A stretch of 31,158 nt of DNA from JBIKIW01 sp044361365. GTDB taxonomy: Bacteria > Patescibacteriota > JACMRA01. The notes under the pieces are model-generated. The model was not told the origin of the DNA. It did not search any database and saw only the letters and a program-made list of their open reading frames with translations. Positions within the stretch are counted from its first letter, which is position 1. Every line of letters begins with the position of its first letter. Location of the stretch: positions 1-31,158 of the forward strand of contig JBIKIW010000016.1 in NCBI GenBank assembly GCA_044361365.1, written 5' to 3'. Made by a program: the position numbers and the translations under genes. This document shows, piece by piece, positions 17,561 through 24,413 of this stretch.

Positions 17561-18334
17561 TTAAGCTTTAAGTGAAACCTCTTTAACTAAATAAAAAATC
17601 GCAAAAAGTGGTATTTTAGAATAAACCTCATAAAAATCTGGCTTTAATTTCTGACTTTCTTGAATTGGTAGCGGCTCGTTAAAATTTAAAATTTTGAAAC
17701 CTCCGTTTATAATCTCACGAATCATTCTGGAGATTGAACGATGATAATAAACAACCTCTAGCTCACCAAAAAGCTTATCTTTAATTGGGCGAAAAGTATG
17801 ATAATCTCCAAATATTTCATCTTTATAATCTACGGTTTTAGATTTTTGATAACCCATTACAAATTTGTTAAAATCTTTACTACGAGTTGTTTGTCCGCCC
17901 CATTTAAGCGGGTGATGGGTAGAGAAAACTAATTTACCGTCTTTAGTGAGCCATTTGTTGAGCTTTTTAAATAAAACCTGCCAATCTTCGATATAGTGCA
18001 AAGTTAGGCTTGAAAAAATTAAATCAAAACTGTTTTCATCAAAATCTAAATCCTCAATTTTAGAACATAAAAATTCCATTTTTGGATTGCTGTAACTAAA
18101 TTTAGCTGCTTCAATCAAATATTTACTACTATCAACTCCAACAACTTTTTTGGCACTTTTTTGAACTAGATTATCGCATTCCTCACCACTGCCACAACCC
18201 AAACAAAGCACTCTTTTACCTTTCAAATTATCTAAATAGCTATAAATTGCAGGTTTTTCCAAAAAATCATGAGCATAATGTCTGCCACTTTTACGCTTAT
18301 TTTGCCATTGATCGGAATAATTATCGTAGGACAC
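17561..18334 (-). CDS. Class I SAM-dependent methyltransferase
   Basis: A 257-aa soluble Rossmann-fold methyltransferase. Motif I is VLCLGCGSGEECD (about 42-54), the acidic end of strand 2 is VVGVDSS, motif II/III is around FLCSKIEDLDFDENSFDLIFSS and motif IV/post-motif HYIEDW. The start appears to be GTG 18334, as no ATG lies before the SAM-binding motif. The C-terminal half (HRSISRMIREIINGGF) resembles methyltransferases of the Methyltransf_11/UbiE-like group; substrate unknown. A decayed paralogue of its last ~95 codons lies at 11318-11580 on the other side of the peptidase gene. The peptidase has its own promoter in the 204-nt gap downstream. Confidence 0.85.
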   Translation of the reverse strand: MSYDNYSDQWQNKRKSGRHYAHDFLEKPAIYSYLDNLKGKRVLCLGCGSGEECDNLVQKSAKKVVGVDSSKYLIEAAKFSYSNPKMEFLCSKIEDLDFDENSFDLIFSSLTLHYIEDWQVLFKKLNKWLTKDGKLVFSTHHPLKWGGQTTRSKDFNKFVMGYQKSKTVDYKDEIFGDYHTFRPIKDKLFGELEVVYYHRSISRMIREIINGGFKILNFNEPLPIQESQKLKPDFYEVYSKIPLFAIFYLVKEVSLKA

Positions 18335-18451
18335 AGTGTCAAAGCTAATAACAAACCTTAACTTTGTCTAAAAAAATATTTTATAAATCTAAATTCTTAA
18401 TATTTATAGCTTCAGTTTCGAAATTAGCTTAGCCTAAAATTCTTAGTTTTT

Positions 18452-18964
18452 TTACTTTTGACTCATAGAACTACTACTATTTTCTGACATTATTTTAGCA
18501 ATATCAAATTTTAATTTAGTAACTTTCCACCCACTCGACTCTTTAGTAAAATAAAAATCAACATCTTGACTGATACCCGAATCACCTATTTTTAAGCTTA
18601 ACTTGTAGTTAGAACCATCAGCGGTTAATTTCTTGTTATTAAATGCATCCCACTGAGAATCTGCTAGGTTAATATTTTGTACGAACTTTCCGTCAGAAAT
18701 AGCTTTTTCTATATCTTTTTTAGATGAATCTTTTTGCTCTTGTCCGAATTCTTGTCCGAATGAAGCACTTATATCACCAAAAGAATCAACAAACTTACTC
18801 AAGTCCATATACTTCTTAACCTCATCTACATTTTTATCTTTAACTCCTTTAGAAAATCCATAGTAGGCAAAATTTACCGAACTAGAGTACCACCAATAAC
18901 CTCCCCCAAATGCTGAAACTACCACAACTAAGATAATTGCAGCAACTAATAAAATTTTATTCAT
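18452..18964 (-). CDS. Membrane-anchored protein with DUF2939/DUF4878-like domain
   Basis: A 170-aa protein with an N-terminal membrane helix (about residues 4-27, ILLVAAIILVVVVSAFGGGY) and a ~140-aa domain facing outward. The segment YYGFSKGVKDKNVDEVKKYMD after the helix is the pattern of the DUF2939/DUF4878 (NTF2-like) families, in which a helix pair is followed by a beta sheet; KIGDSGISQDVDFYFTKESSGWKVTKL fits the sheet. The Ser-rich C-terminus is probably disordered. It is separated from the structured RNA gene upstream by about 140 nt that contain their own weak promoter. Function unknown. Confidence 0.75.
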   Translation of the reverse strand: MNKILLVAAIILVVVVSAFGGGYWWYSSSVNFAYYGFSKGVKDKNVDEVKKYMDLSKFVDSFGDISASFGQEFGQEQKDSSKKDIEKAISDGKFVQNINLADSQWDAFNNKKLTADGSNYKLSLKIGDSGISQDVDFYFTKESSGWKVTKLKFDIAKIMSENSSSSMSQK

Positions 18965-18977
18965 AAATATTCAGTTA

Positions 18978-19005
18978 TCAGTACAAACAAACTCATATAT
19001 GTCAA
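18978..19005 (-). promoter_or_regulatory. Weak candidate promoter for the DUF2939-like gene
   Basis: On the minus strand TTGACA (19005-19000), a 16-nt spacer and TACTGA (18983-18978). The -35 is perfect and the -10 weak. It would make this gene independent of the upstream RNA. Confidence 0.35.
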
Positions 19006-19055
19006 AAACGTATACACCCACAAATGAACTTTTAAAGAGCTTAAACAACAAAATT

Positions 19056-19077
19056 TCCGGGCAACGCCGGATTTTTT
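19056..19077. terminator. Hairpin with T-tract, possibly bidirectional terminator
   Basis: TCCGG (19056-19060), a six-base loop and CCGGA (19067-19071), followed on the plus strand by six T. On the minus strand the stem is followed by AATTTTG. It is one of the few GC-rich spots here, but no plus-strand gene ends at it, so its user is unclear. Confidence 0.5.
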
Positions 19078-19103
19078 ACTTGACTAAATTGATCTTTTAA
19101 AGG

Positions 19104-19151
19104 AAAAAGAGGGTCGTAGTCCCTAAAAGCAAAATTAAGACTAGCACCCTC
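19104..19151 (-). terminator. Rho-independent terminator of the structured RNA
   Basis: Arms ACCCTC/GAGGGT (19146-19151 and 19109-19114) plus TAGTC/GACTA (19117-19121 and 19139-19143), separated by a symmetric 2x2 internal loop, with a 17-nt apical loop. Five T follow on the minus strand (19108-19104). The plus strand also reads T-rich after the hairpin, so it may work both ways. Confidence 0.75.
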
Positions 19152-19424
19152 TTTGTTTGGTAGATTGAGCTGCAACTGTTCACAACGCTATAAATAGTGT
19201 TGCAGACAAAATTAACTGTCTCTACCGAATTTCGGAACCGACACATCCGTAACTTCACCCTTCCATTTCTGTTTTTTTAAATTTTTGTTTTTGTATTTAT
19301 TTAAATTTTTGTTTTGGTTTTGTGTAGCGTGTCAGTGGCATACACATAACAGAAAGGTGAATAGAGAAACCTGGTTATTTTGACCAGACTTTTCTATTTA
19401 AAAATTACAAATCGATTTCCAACT
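19104..19424 (-). ncRNA. Structured non-coding RNA of unrecognised class, about 320 nt
   Basis: The 19005-19578 gap holds no plausible ORF but has a near-perfect minus-strand promoter (19431-19459) and a strong hairpin plus T-tract (19104-19151), defining a ~320-nt transcript. Pairings seen on the minus strand, 5' to 3': a long stem closing CTGGT/ACCAG inside AATAGA/TCTATT (about 19371-19406); TTTCTGTT (from about 19356) pairing with AACAGAAA (near 19267-19274), extended by CACC/GGGTG and enclosing an A-rich single strand with two ACAAAAATTTAAA copies; CCG/CGG; GGTAGA/TCTACC enclosing GACA/TGTC and a CAACxCTAT/ATAGxGTTG hairpin; then the terminator. I searched by eye for tmRNA, RNase P, SRP (GGAAGGAAGCAG), 6S and T-box hallmarks and found none that fit. 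Size suits a housekeeping RNA that has diverged, or a new class. Confidence 0.65.
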
Positions 19425-19430
19425 AAATTA

Positions 19431-19459
19431 ATTATACAACACAAAAAACACTCAGTCAA
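19431..19459 (-). promoter_or_regulatory. Near-consensus promoter of the structured RNA
   Basis: On the minus strand TTGACT (19459-19454), exactly 17 nt, then a perfect TATAAT (19436-19431). This is the closest to consensus of any promoter I found in the window. The predicted start is near 19424, and no ORF follows. Confidence 0.85.
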
Positions 19460-19578
19460 GAAATATAAAATGACTGACTAATTGCTTATTGATCTAATAA
19501 AAAGGTTTTTTACCAACTTTTGATTAAGTACAATTTAAAAAAGATAGCCAAATTATTCTTTGTTAATTATTATTTTAA

Positions 19579-20625
19579 CTAACCTCCGATCTTAAACTCT
19601 ACCACGTCACCATCTTCCATGGTATAATCTTTACCCATAGTTTTGACCGCTCCAACCTCGTAGCACTGCTTCCAACCTCCAGCTTGGGTAAATTCTCGAT
19701 AGCTAACCACCTCTGCTTTAATAAATTTTTTCTCAAAATCAGTATGTATTTTACCCGCACACTGCGGTGCTTTCATGCCTCTAGTAAATGTCCAAGCCCG
19801 TGATTCAATTTCCCCACAAGTAAGGTAAGTAGCTAAATTTAACTTTTCATAGCTTGTTCGGATTAACTGATCGATTGCGGTTTCTTCCCCTGCCCCAAAC
19901 TCTTTTCTCTCCTCAGCTGTCATATCACCAAACTGACTTTCCGAAGAAATATCCACTTCAAAATCAGATTTGTAGGGTAAATTTTCGCCCTCGTAGCTAA
20001 TGTTTCCAAGTCTCAACATCGGCTTGTCGGTTAGTAAATTTAGACTTTTTCTCCATTTTACAACCTCGTCATCCCAACTTTCGTCCATCACAAAATTACT
20101 AGCAGGCTGAATTTGGCTAAGCTGAGTTAGAATATGCTCACAAACTTCCATTTTTTGTTCTCGATGTTCAATTTTTCGATCTTTTTCAATCCGAACTAGC
20201 AGGTTTTCTAGTTTTTTCTCATCATGAAGGGTTAGCTCCATCATCAAAATCTCCTCATCTTCAGTTGGGTTTACTCGATTTTCTACGTGAATAATATCGC
20301 TATTTTCGAAACATCTTACAACCAACAAAATAAGATCAACCTCTTGAATATGCGATAAAAACTGATTCCCAAGACCTTCACCTTTGTGGGCGTTTTTAAT
20401 CAAACCCGCAATATCCCTAAACTCAATAGCTGCGTAAACTTCTTTTTTGGAACCTGTTAGCTCAGCAAGCATTTTGATTCGTCTATCTGGAACTTCCACA
20501 ATTCCATCATGCGGATCAATAGTGGTAAAAGGATAATTTTCCGCCGGCACAGAGCGTTTGGTAAGAAGATTAAAAAGAGTGGATTTACCAGCATTTGGCA
20601 TTCCAACTAAACCTACAGAAAGCAT
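19579..20625 (-). CDS. ychF: YchF/Obg-like ribosome-associated GTPase/ATPase
   Basis: A 348-aa universally conserved P-loop protein that binds ribosomes; family members prefer ATP. G1 is GMPNAGKSTLFNLLT (about 8-22), G2 region NYPFTTIDPHDGIV, G3 DIAGLIKNAHKGEGLGNQF, and the C-terminal TGS domain ends GKDYTMEDGDVVEFKIGG. The AWTFTRGMKAPQCAGKIH segment is the usual YchF link to the TGS domain. The normal NxxE G4 motif is not obvious: the region reads MLRLGNISYEGE. ATG 20625 gives the standard N-terminus MLSVGLVG; an in-frame TTG lies 12 nt upstream. Downstream is the structured RNA, upstream the toxin-antitoxin-like pair. Family certain. Confidence 0.97.
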   Translation of the reverse strand: MLSVGLVGMPNAGKSTLFNLLTKRSVPAENYPFTTIDPHDGIVEVPDRRIKMLAELTGSKKEVYAAIEFRDIAGLIKNAHKGEGLGNQFLSHIQEVDLILLVVRCFENSDIIHVENRVNPTEDEEILMMELTLHDEKKLENLLVRIEKDRKIEHREQKMEVCEHILTQLSQIQPASNFVMDESWDDEVVKWRKSLNLLTDKPMLRLGNISYEGENLPYKSDFEVDISSESQFGDMTAEERKEFGAGEETAIDQLIRTSYEKLNLATYLTCGEIESRAWTFTRGMKAPQCAGKIHTDFEKKFIKAEVVSYREFTQAGGWKQCYEVGAVKTMGKDYTMEDGDVVEFKIGG

Positions 20626-20696
20626 ATACTCTAGCAATCAATTAAAGGCGGAATTTGTCAAAAAGAGAATTTTACTAGGTAGTCAATTTTAACAGA

Positions 20697-20999
20697 TTAT
20701 AAATCTTGATTTTTATTTAACATTTCTATGTACATATCATAACTCATTGGGCAATTTAAAAAATCTTCAAAATCAGAATTATTATTAAATTTAAGCTCTT
20801 TCTTTATCTGCTTTAATAAAAAAGTATTGTACTCTTTTTTTCCATGACTAAAATATGTGTAAATAGTTGTTTTTTTACCATTTCTATCTAACAAACAATA
20901 ATATCGATGGTGGTCTTTTTCTGGTTCAATAACAAAACCTTTTTTCTTTAAAACTGAAATAATATCTTTACTTTTTCTTGTAGATTTCAAATTACTCAT
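20697..20999 (-). CDS. HicA-like toxin (YcfA-type double-stranded-RNA-binding fold)
   Basis: A 100-aa basic protein. Residues about 7-65 match HicA: KSKDIISVLKKKGFVIEP, then DHHRYYCLL containing the His expected for ribonuclease activity, a GKKTTIYTYFSHGKKE strand pair and FLLKQIKKELKF, the usual 'gtlrkIlkqlgl' helix. Compared with classical HicA (about 60-80 aa) it has a ~25-residue extra C-terminal helix (DFEDFLNCPMSYDMYIEML). It starts 5 nt after the stop of the 311-aa gene, so the pair is one operon with the presumed antitoxin first. HicA proteins cleave mRNA; here this is inferred from family only. Confidence 0.7.
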   Translation of the reverse strand: MSNLKSTRKSKDIISVLKKKGFVIEPEKDHHRYYCLLDRNGKKTTIYTYFSHGKKEYNTFLLKQIKKELKFNNNSDFEDFLNCPMSYDMYIEMLNKNQDL

Positions 21000-21004
21000 A
21001 AATT

Positions 21005-21940
21005 TTATTTTTTTAAATCAATAATTTTTACTATAAGATTTTTTAGTTTCGATTTTAAATCCAACGCTTTTTGAGTAAGTCTCTCATCTTCTTCTAAGTA
21101 ATAATTTTTATAAAGAGCGTAAAAAGAAAAATAAATAGCTTCTTTTGCCTGCTCTTCAGTTTCTCCCCAAGCTGAAAAATTCAAATACTCATTTTCAATG
21201 ATAAATATATTATCTTCAACTTTAAAGCTAAAATATAATTTTGAACTTAAGATAAAAACACAATCATCAAATCTGATTATATCAGTGGAAAATTTAGGAT
21301 TTATAGAATAAACTTTTTTTATATTTTTCTTATCTAAAACACTTGGGGAGTTAATTTCAGCATAAACTACAGCATATTTTTTTTCACTACTAGGTGTCTT
21401 ATTTTTTATATTTTCGTCAGGCAAGATTAGCTTTACTATATCTGACGACGGTTTATTAATCTGAATTATTTTTTCCTGGTTTTTTATAGACACCTCTATA
21501 TCATCGTTAAAAATATGATAAAATTTCCCCCATATTTGCCTTCTTTCCTGCTCTGTATACAAGGTATTTATGTTTTTGATATCAGAATAGTTGTTGCTAA
21601 TTACAATTTCATTAAACTTGTTAAAGTACTCCAAAATATAATCGTCAGTTGAAAAAGTGTTTTCAAATAGGTCTTGAGTGGTATTAATTGTTTTAACTGG
21701 TGAAAGAGTTATATCGAAACTACCATGCTTTACATCTGTTATTACAAGTTTATCTTTATCCTTTAAATATTTCTGGATAAGATTTAAGTCTTTTATTTCA
21801 GACTTTTTTAATAAATTTATTTCTAAAAAATTACGATAAGAGTTTTGGAGGTTTGAGGCAATCTTTATAAGAGCATCTAAATCTAGATTTCCGTCGAAAG
21901 TATATTTTTGCTGAAAATAAAGATTTATAGCGTCACTCAT
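21005..21940 (-). CDS. HicB-like C-terminal domain with a large unknown N-terminal domain
   Basis: A 311-aa protein directly upstream of the HicA-like gene. The C-terminal part (about 240-290) reads FSFKVEDNIFIIENEYLNF then SAWGETEEQAKEAIYFSFYAL, the beta-strand/'GxTxEEAxxNxxEA' pattern of HicB antitoxins. The N-terminal ~220 residues are unlike HicB; they include a VITDVKHGSFDITLSPVK segment and a charged middle. I recognise no DNA-binding helix-turn-helix. The usual HicB is 70-150 aa, so this is a fused or expanded form. Role as antitoxin is inferred from the C-terminal pattern and the 5-nt spacing. A transmembrane segment is absent. Confidence 0.6.
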   Translation of the reverse strand: MSDAINLYFQQKYTFDGNLDLDALIKIASNLQNSYRNFLEINLLKKSEIKDLNLIQKYLKDKDKLVITDVKHGSFDITLSPVKTINTTQDLFENTFSTDDYILEYFNKFNEIVISNNYSDIKNINTLYTEQERRQIWGKFYHIFNDDIEVSIKNQEKIIQINKPSSDIVKLILPDENIKNKTPSSEKKYAVVYAEINSPSVLDKKNIKKVYSINPKFSTDIIRFDDCVFILSSKLYFSFKVEDNIFIIENEYLNFSAWGETEEQAKEAIYFSFYALYKNYYLEEDERLTQKALDLKSKLKNLIVKIIDLKK

Positions 21941-22007
21941 AAGATTAGTTCTGAGTTTTTATAAAATTTGAAACATAGTCAATTTATAAGAGGTTCACAA
22001 CCAAACC

Positions 22008-23266
22008 TTACCTCCCCAATACCTTCAAACTCGCCTCCCAATTTATCTGCCTCAAAATCTGAGCCTCCACCTCTGGAGTGGTTTTTTTGGCTAATTTTCC
22101 GCTGTTATCTGTACCCACAGCTGAATATTTGATAGTAAAGGTTGGTTTTTGAAGGTTTTGGGTTTTAGCTTCTTCTAGGCAATCGTCTTTGAATTTTTGG
22201 CAGCTTTGGCTGAATTTTAGGAATTTCTCAAAATTAGCATCGTTTACAAAATCAAATTCCAAACCAACTCCAGTTCCACGAGTTACCATAGCGTTTGATT
22301 GTTGGTCAAAAATAAAATTCCCGAGCGAATACACGATCAGTTTTTGTTTATAAACTTCAGTATTTTGAACGGTGTGAACATGATCTCCGATCACAGCGTC
22401 GGCCCCTAAATCTATATAACTTCTGGCATAAGTTTGTTGCAACTCATCTGCAATAACAGAATATTCTTTGCCTTGATGTGGAGTCACGATGGTAGGGAAA
22501 TACTTGGAATATTGTGATATCACAGCCAATTCATCGTCAGTTGGTAGTTTAAAAACATTGTGAAACCCGCACATTGCTAGTGGAATGTAAAAAGTATCAG
22601 AAGTTTTAGCTGAATCTTTAACCGAAACTTTTGTCCAAGTTTGATTCTTGTAATCGTATTTTACGGGAAAACTAACAACTTCGCAAATGTCGGATTTAAC
22701 AGCATTATCAAAATGTCCAAAATATTGAATCCCTTTTTTTGTAAATTCTGGCGAGTTTGATCTAGCCCATCAACTTCTTCCATATTATCAGTGTGATTAT
22801 TAGCTAGTGTGAAAGCATCAAACCACTTCGCGGCTTCGGGTGTATATTCCACAGGACAACTAAATTTAAGATCAGAATCTTGAGTCGCTGAATTTCGATA
22901 AGTGGTGGTAATTGGACACTCCATATCGGCAATCCAAGCGTCGTATTTTTCCCTTTCAAGTGTATTTAACCCAGAAAATGGGTAGCTGTATTTTAAAGGA
23001 CTGGCTTTGGACCAATCGTCGATATATCTTCCCCAAAAAACATCTCCAAAAAACATGGTTTTGAAATTCAAACTTGTTGGAGGAATTTTGATTTCTGAAC
23101 TTGCTGAACTTGATTGAACTGAAGATTTTGAACTACTCGAAACTTCTCCCAAAACCTGACCTGAATTTGCGACGGGTTTAAAATTTTGATAAGTCTGGTA
23201 ACTGGCGAGACCAAAAACTACTGTAACAATAAGCAAAAGTGGAAATAAAAACCGTAGGCGAAACAT
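22008..23266 (-). CDS. capA: CapA-family (PGA_cap) metallophosphatase-fold protein, interrupted by a -1 frameshift
   Basis: Two frames together make one ~419-aa protein. The first (23266-22661) has an N-terminal membrane segment (about 4-26), a Ser-rich linker, TMFFGDVFWGRYIDD and LANNHTDNMEEV; the second (ending 22008) carries GADAVIGDHVHTVQ, SLGNFIFDQQS and the rest of the family core. They join at 22734-22740, where seven A on the minus strand give codons CAA AAA AAG GGA. Stepping back one base after AAG yields QKKGIQYFGHFDNAVKSDIC and restores the frame up to MCGFHNVF. Without the shift the protein stops after ~201 aa and loses half its active site. Homopolymer sequencing error, real mutation or programmed slippage are all possible. 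Family members hydrolyse or assemble poly-gamma-glutamate at the surface; the precise role here is unknown. Confidence 0.85.
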
Positions 23267-23305
23267 GCCAAAACGAAGAGTAAATTTTTGAGAGTTGTCT
23301 AAAAC

Positions 23306-24082
23306 TTACCTCCCAAACTTTTCCATCACGATTTTTTCGGCAGGAACCTTTTCCTCAACTAGCACATCATTCATAGCTGCAACCATCATTGGGTGACCAC
23401 AAAGATAATAATTTTTATCAGCCAAGTTTGGAATTAATTTTGGAATTACCGTGGTTACCCTACCCTCAAACGTCATTGAAAAAACCTTACCCTCAAAAAT
23501 TTTCTGACTTTCTTTTTCACCCTGCAAATCTTCAGCCACAATTATCATCTTAAAATTTGGGTATTTTGGATTATGCAAAAACTTCCCTAAAAATTTATCA
23601 GCAAAATTATCAGTTAACACCCAACAACCGAAAAATAGATCAATTTTATTTTCAGGGTTTTGAATCAAAAGATTTTCAATCATCGGCACAAACGGTGCTA
23701 ATCCAGTTCCAGTTGATACAAAAACATGCTCACTCGAATCTGACTTGGTAGCAAATTTTCCAGAAGGTCCAACTGCTTGTAAACTCGCTCCGACTTCTAC
23801 TTTTTCAATAAAACCTGAAGCAATTCCACCCGGTTTGGTGCTGATCATAAAACAAATGTAGTTACCACTTTCCAGATCAGGAAGATTGGTTGGGATTTCA
23901 AAATTTGGAGCTTTTTTACCAAGATAAGCTACAGAATACGCTCGATAAGTTTTAGGCTCAACCTCCAAACTAAAAAACTGTCCGGGTTTAAAATCCACTT
24001 CACTTTCAGTCTGAAAAACCAAAAAGTAAGCTTTTGGAATGAGTTGTTGTTTGAAAACAAGATTTAGATTTATTTTAGCCAT
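23306..24082 (-). CDS. Ferredoxin-NADP reductase-like flavoprotein (FAD/NAD-binding)
   Basis: A 258-aa soluble oxidoreductase without an iron-sulfur domain. The FAD site is RAYSVAYLG (the RxYS motif), the phosphate-binding loop KPGGIASGF, the NAD(P) site STGTGLAPFVPMIENLL, and the C-terminal nicotinamide region YYLCGHPMMVAAMNDVL; it ends MEKFGR, near the usual EKF. It transfers electrons between NAD(P)H and an unknown partner; ferredoxin or flavodoxin is the usual choice. ATG 24082 has a good promoter just upstream (24092-24120). CapA follows after 39 nt and is probably co-transcribed, though the two have no obvious functional link. Confidence 0.9.
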   Translation of the reverse strand: MAKINLNLVFKQQLIPKAYFLVFQTESEVDFKPGQFFSLEVEPKTYRAYSVAYLGKKAPNFEIPTNLPDLESGNYICFMISTKPGGIASGFIEKVEVGASLQAVGPSGKFATKSDSSEHVFVSTGTGLAPFVPMIENLLIQNPENKIDLFFGCWVLTDNFADKFLGKFLHNPKYPNFKMIIVAEDLQGEKESQKIFEGKVFSMTFEGRVTTVIPKLIPNLADKNYYLCGHPMMVAAMNDVLVEEKVPAEKIVMEKFGR

Positions 24083-24091
24083 ATAGGCTTC

Positions 24092-24120
24092 AATTTAAGT
24101 CCGATTTAAGGGTTTGTCAA
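24092..24120 (-). promoter_or_regulatory. sigma70-type promoter for the FNR-CapA operon
   Basis: On the minus strand TTGACA (24120-24115), a 17-nt spacer and TAAATT (24097-24092). The start codon follows close by at 24082, so the leader would be very short or absent. Confidence 0.6.
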
Positions 24121-24165
24121 AGCCCCACGGCGATTGAGAGAAGAGTTAGTGAAAAGCGGATAATG

Positions 24166-24370
24166 TATAGAACCCATTTGAAAACTAATTCGAGAAATAA
24201 GCCATTAAACAGTTTTCCCCTGACAAGGGGAATGTCCACAGGGCAAGGGGTTTTGTGGAAACTTTAAAGTGAGGCTGAAACCCACAGTCCCGTTGGGACA
24301 GCTCCCTTATCAGGGAGCAACTAGCAACTTTTGGCTTAAACTAGGTAAAAGTAATCAAATGGGTTCTATA
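24166..24370. repeat. 205-bp palindromic, hairpin-rich element (MITE-like)
   Basis: The ends are a perfect 16-bp inverted repeat (24166-24181 and 24355-24370; TATAGAACCCATTTGA). Inside, each arm carries a similar two-hairpin module: TTCCCC/GGGGAA (24215-24232) plus TGTCC/GGGCA (24233-24245) on the left, and GCTCCC/GGGAGC (24301-24318) plus GTCCC/GGGAC (24287-24299) on the right, read on opposite strands. The centre is the palindrome ACTTTAAAGT (24261-24270). The element is much more GC-rich than its surroundings and has no ORF. I saw no clear target-site duplication. It may be a miniature inverted-repeat element or a structured RNA; an insertion is favoured because it abuts the broken end of the priA-like gene. 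Confidence 0.75.
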
Positions 24371-24413
24371 TCACCCTTGCAAATTCCAAATACTTCTCCA
24401 ACATTTAAAATCA

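Noticed and set aside
19160..19424. Known riboswitch or housekeeping RNA (cobalamin 'GCCACTG', T-box, tmRNA, RNase P) for the structured RNA
   Set aside because: Only isolated short matches such as GCCACTGA occur; the B12 box, TGG-ACC T-box, SRP GGAAGGAAGCAG, tmRNA tRNA-like ends and RNase P GAGGAAAGTCC/ACAGAA...GGC pairs are missing. A separate weak promoter before the next gene also argues against a leader.
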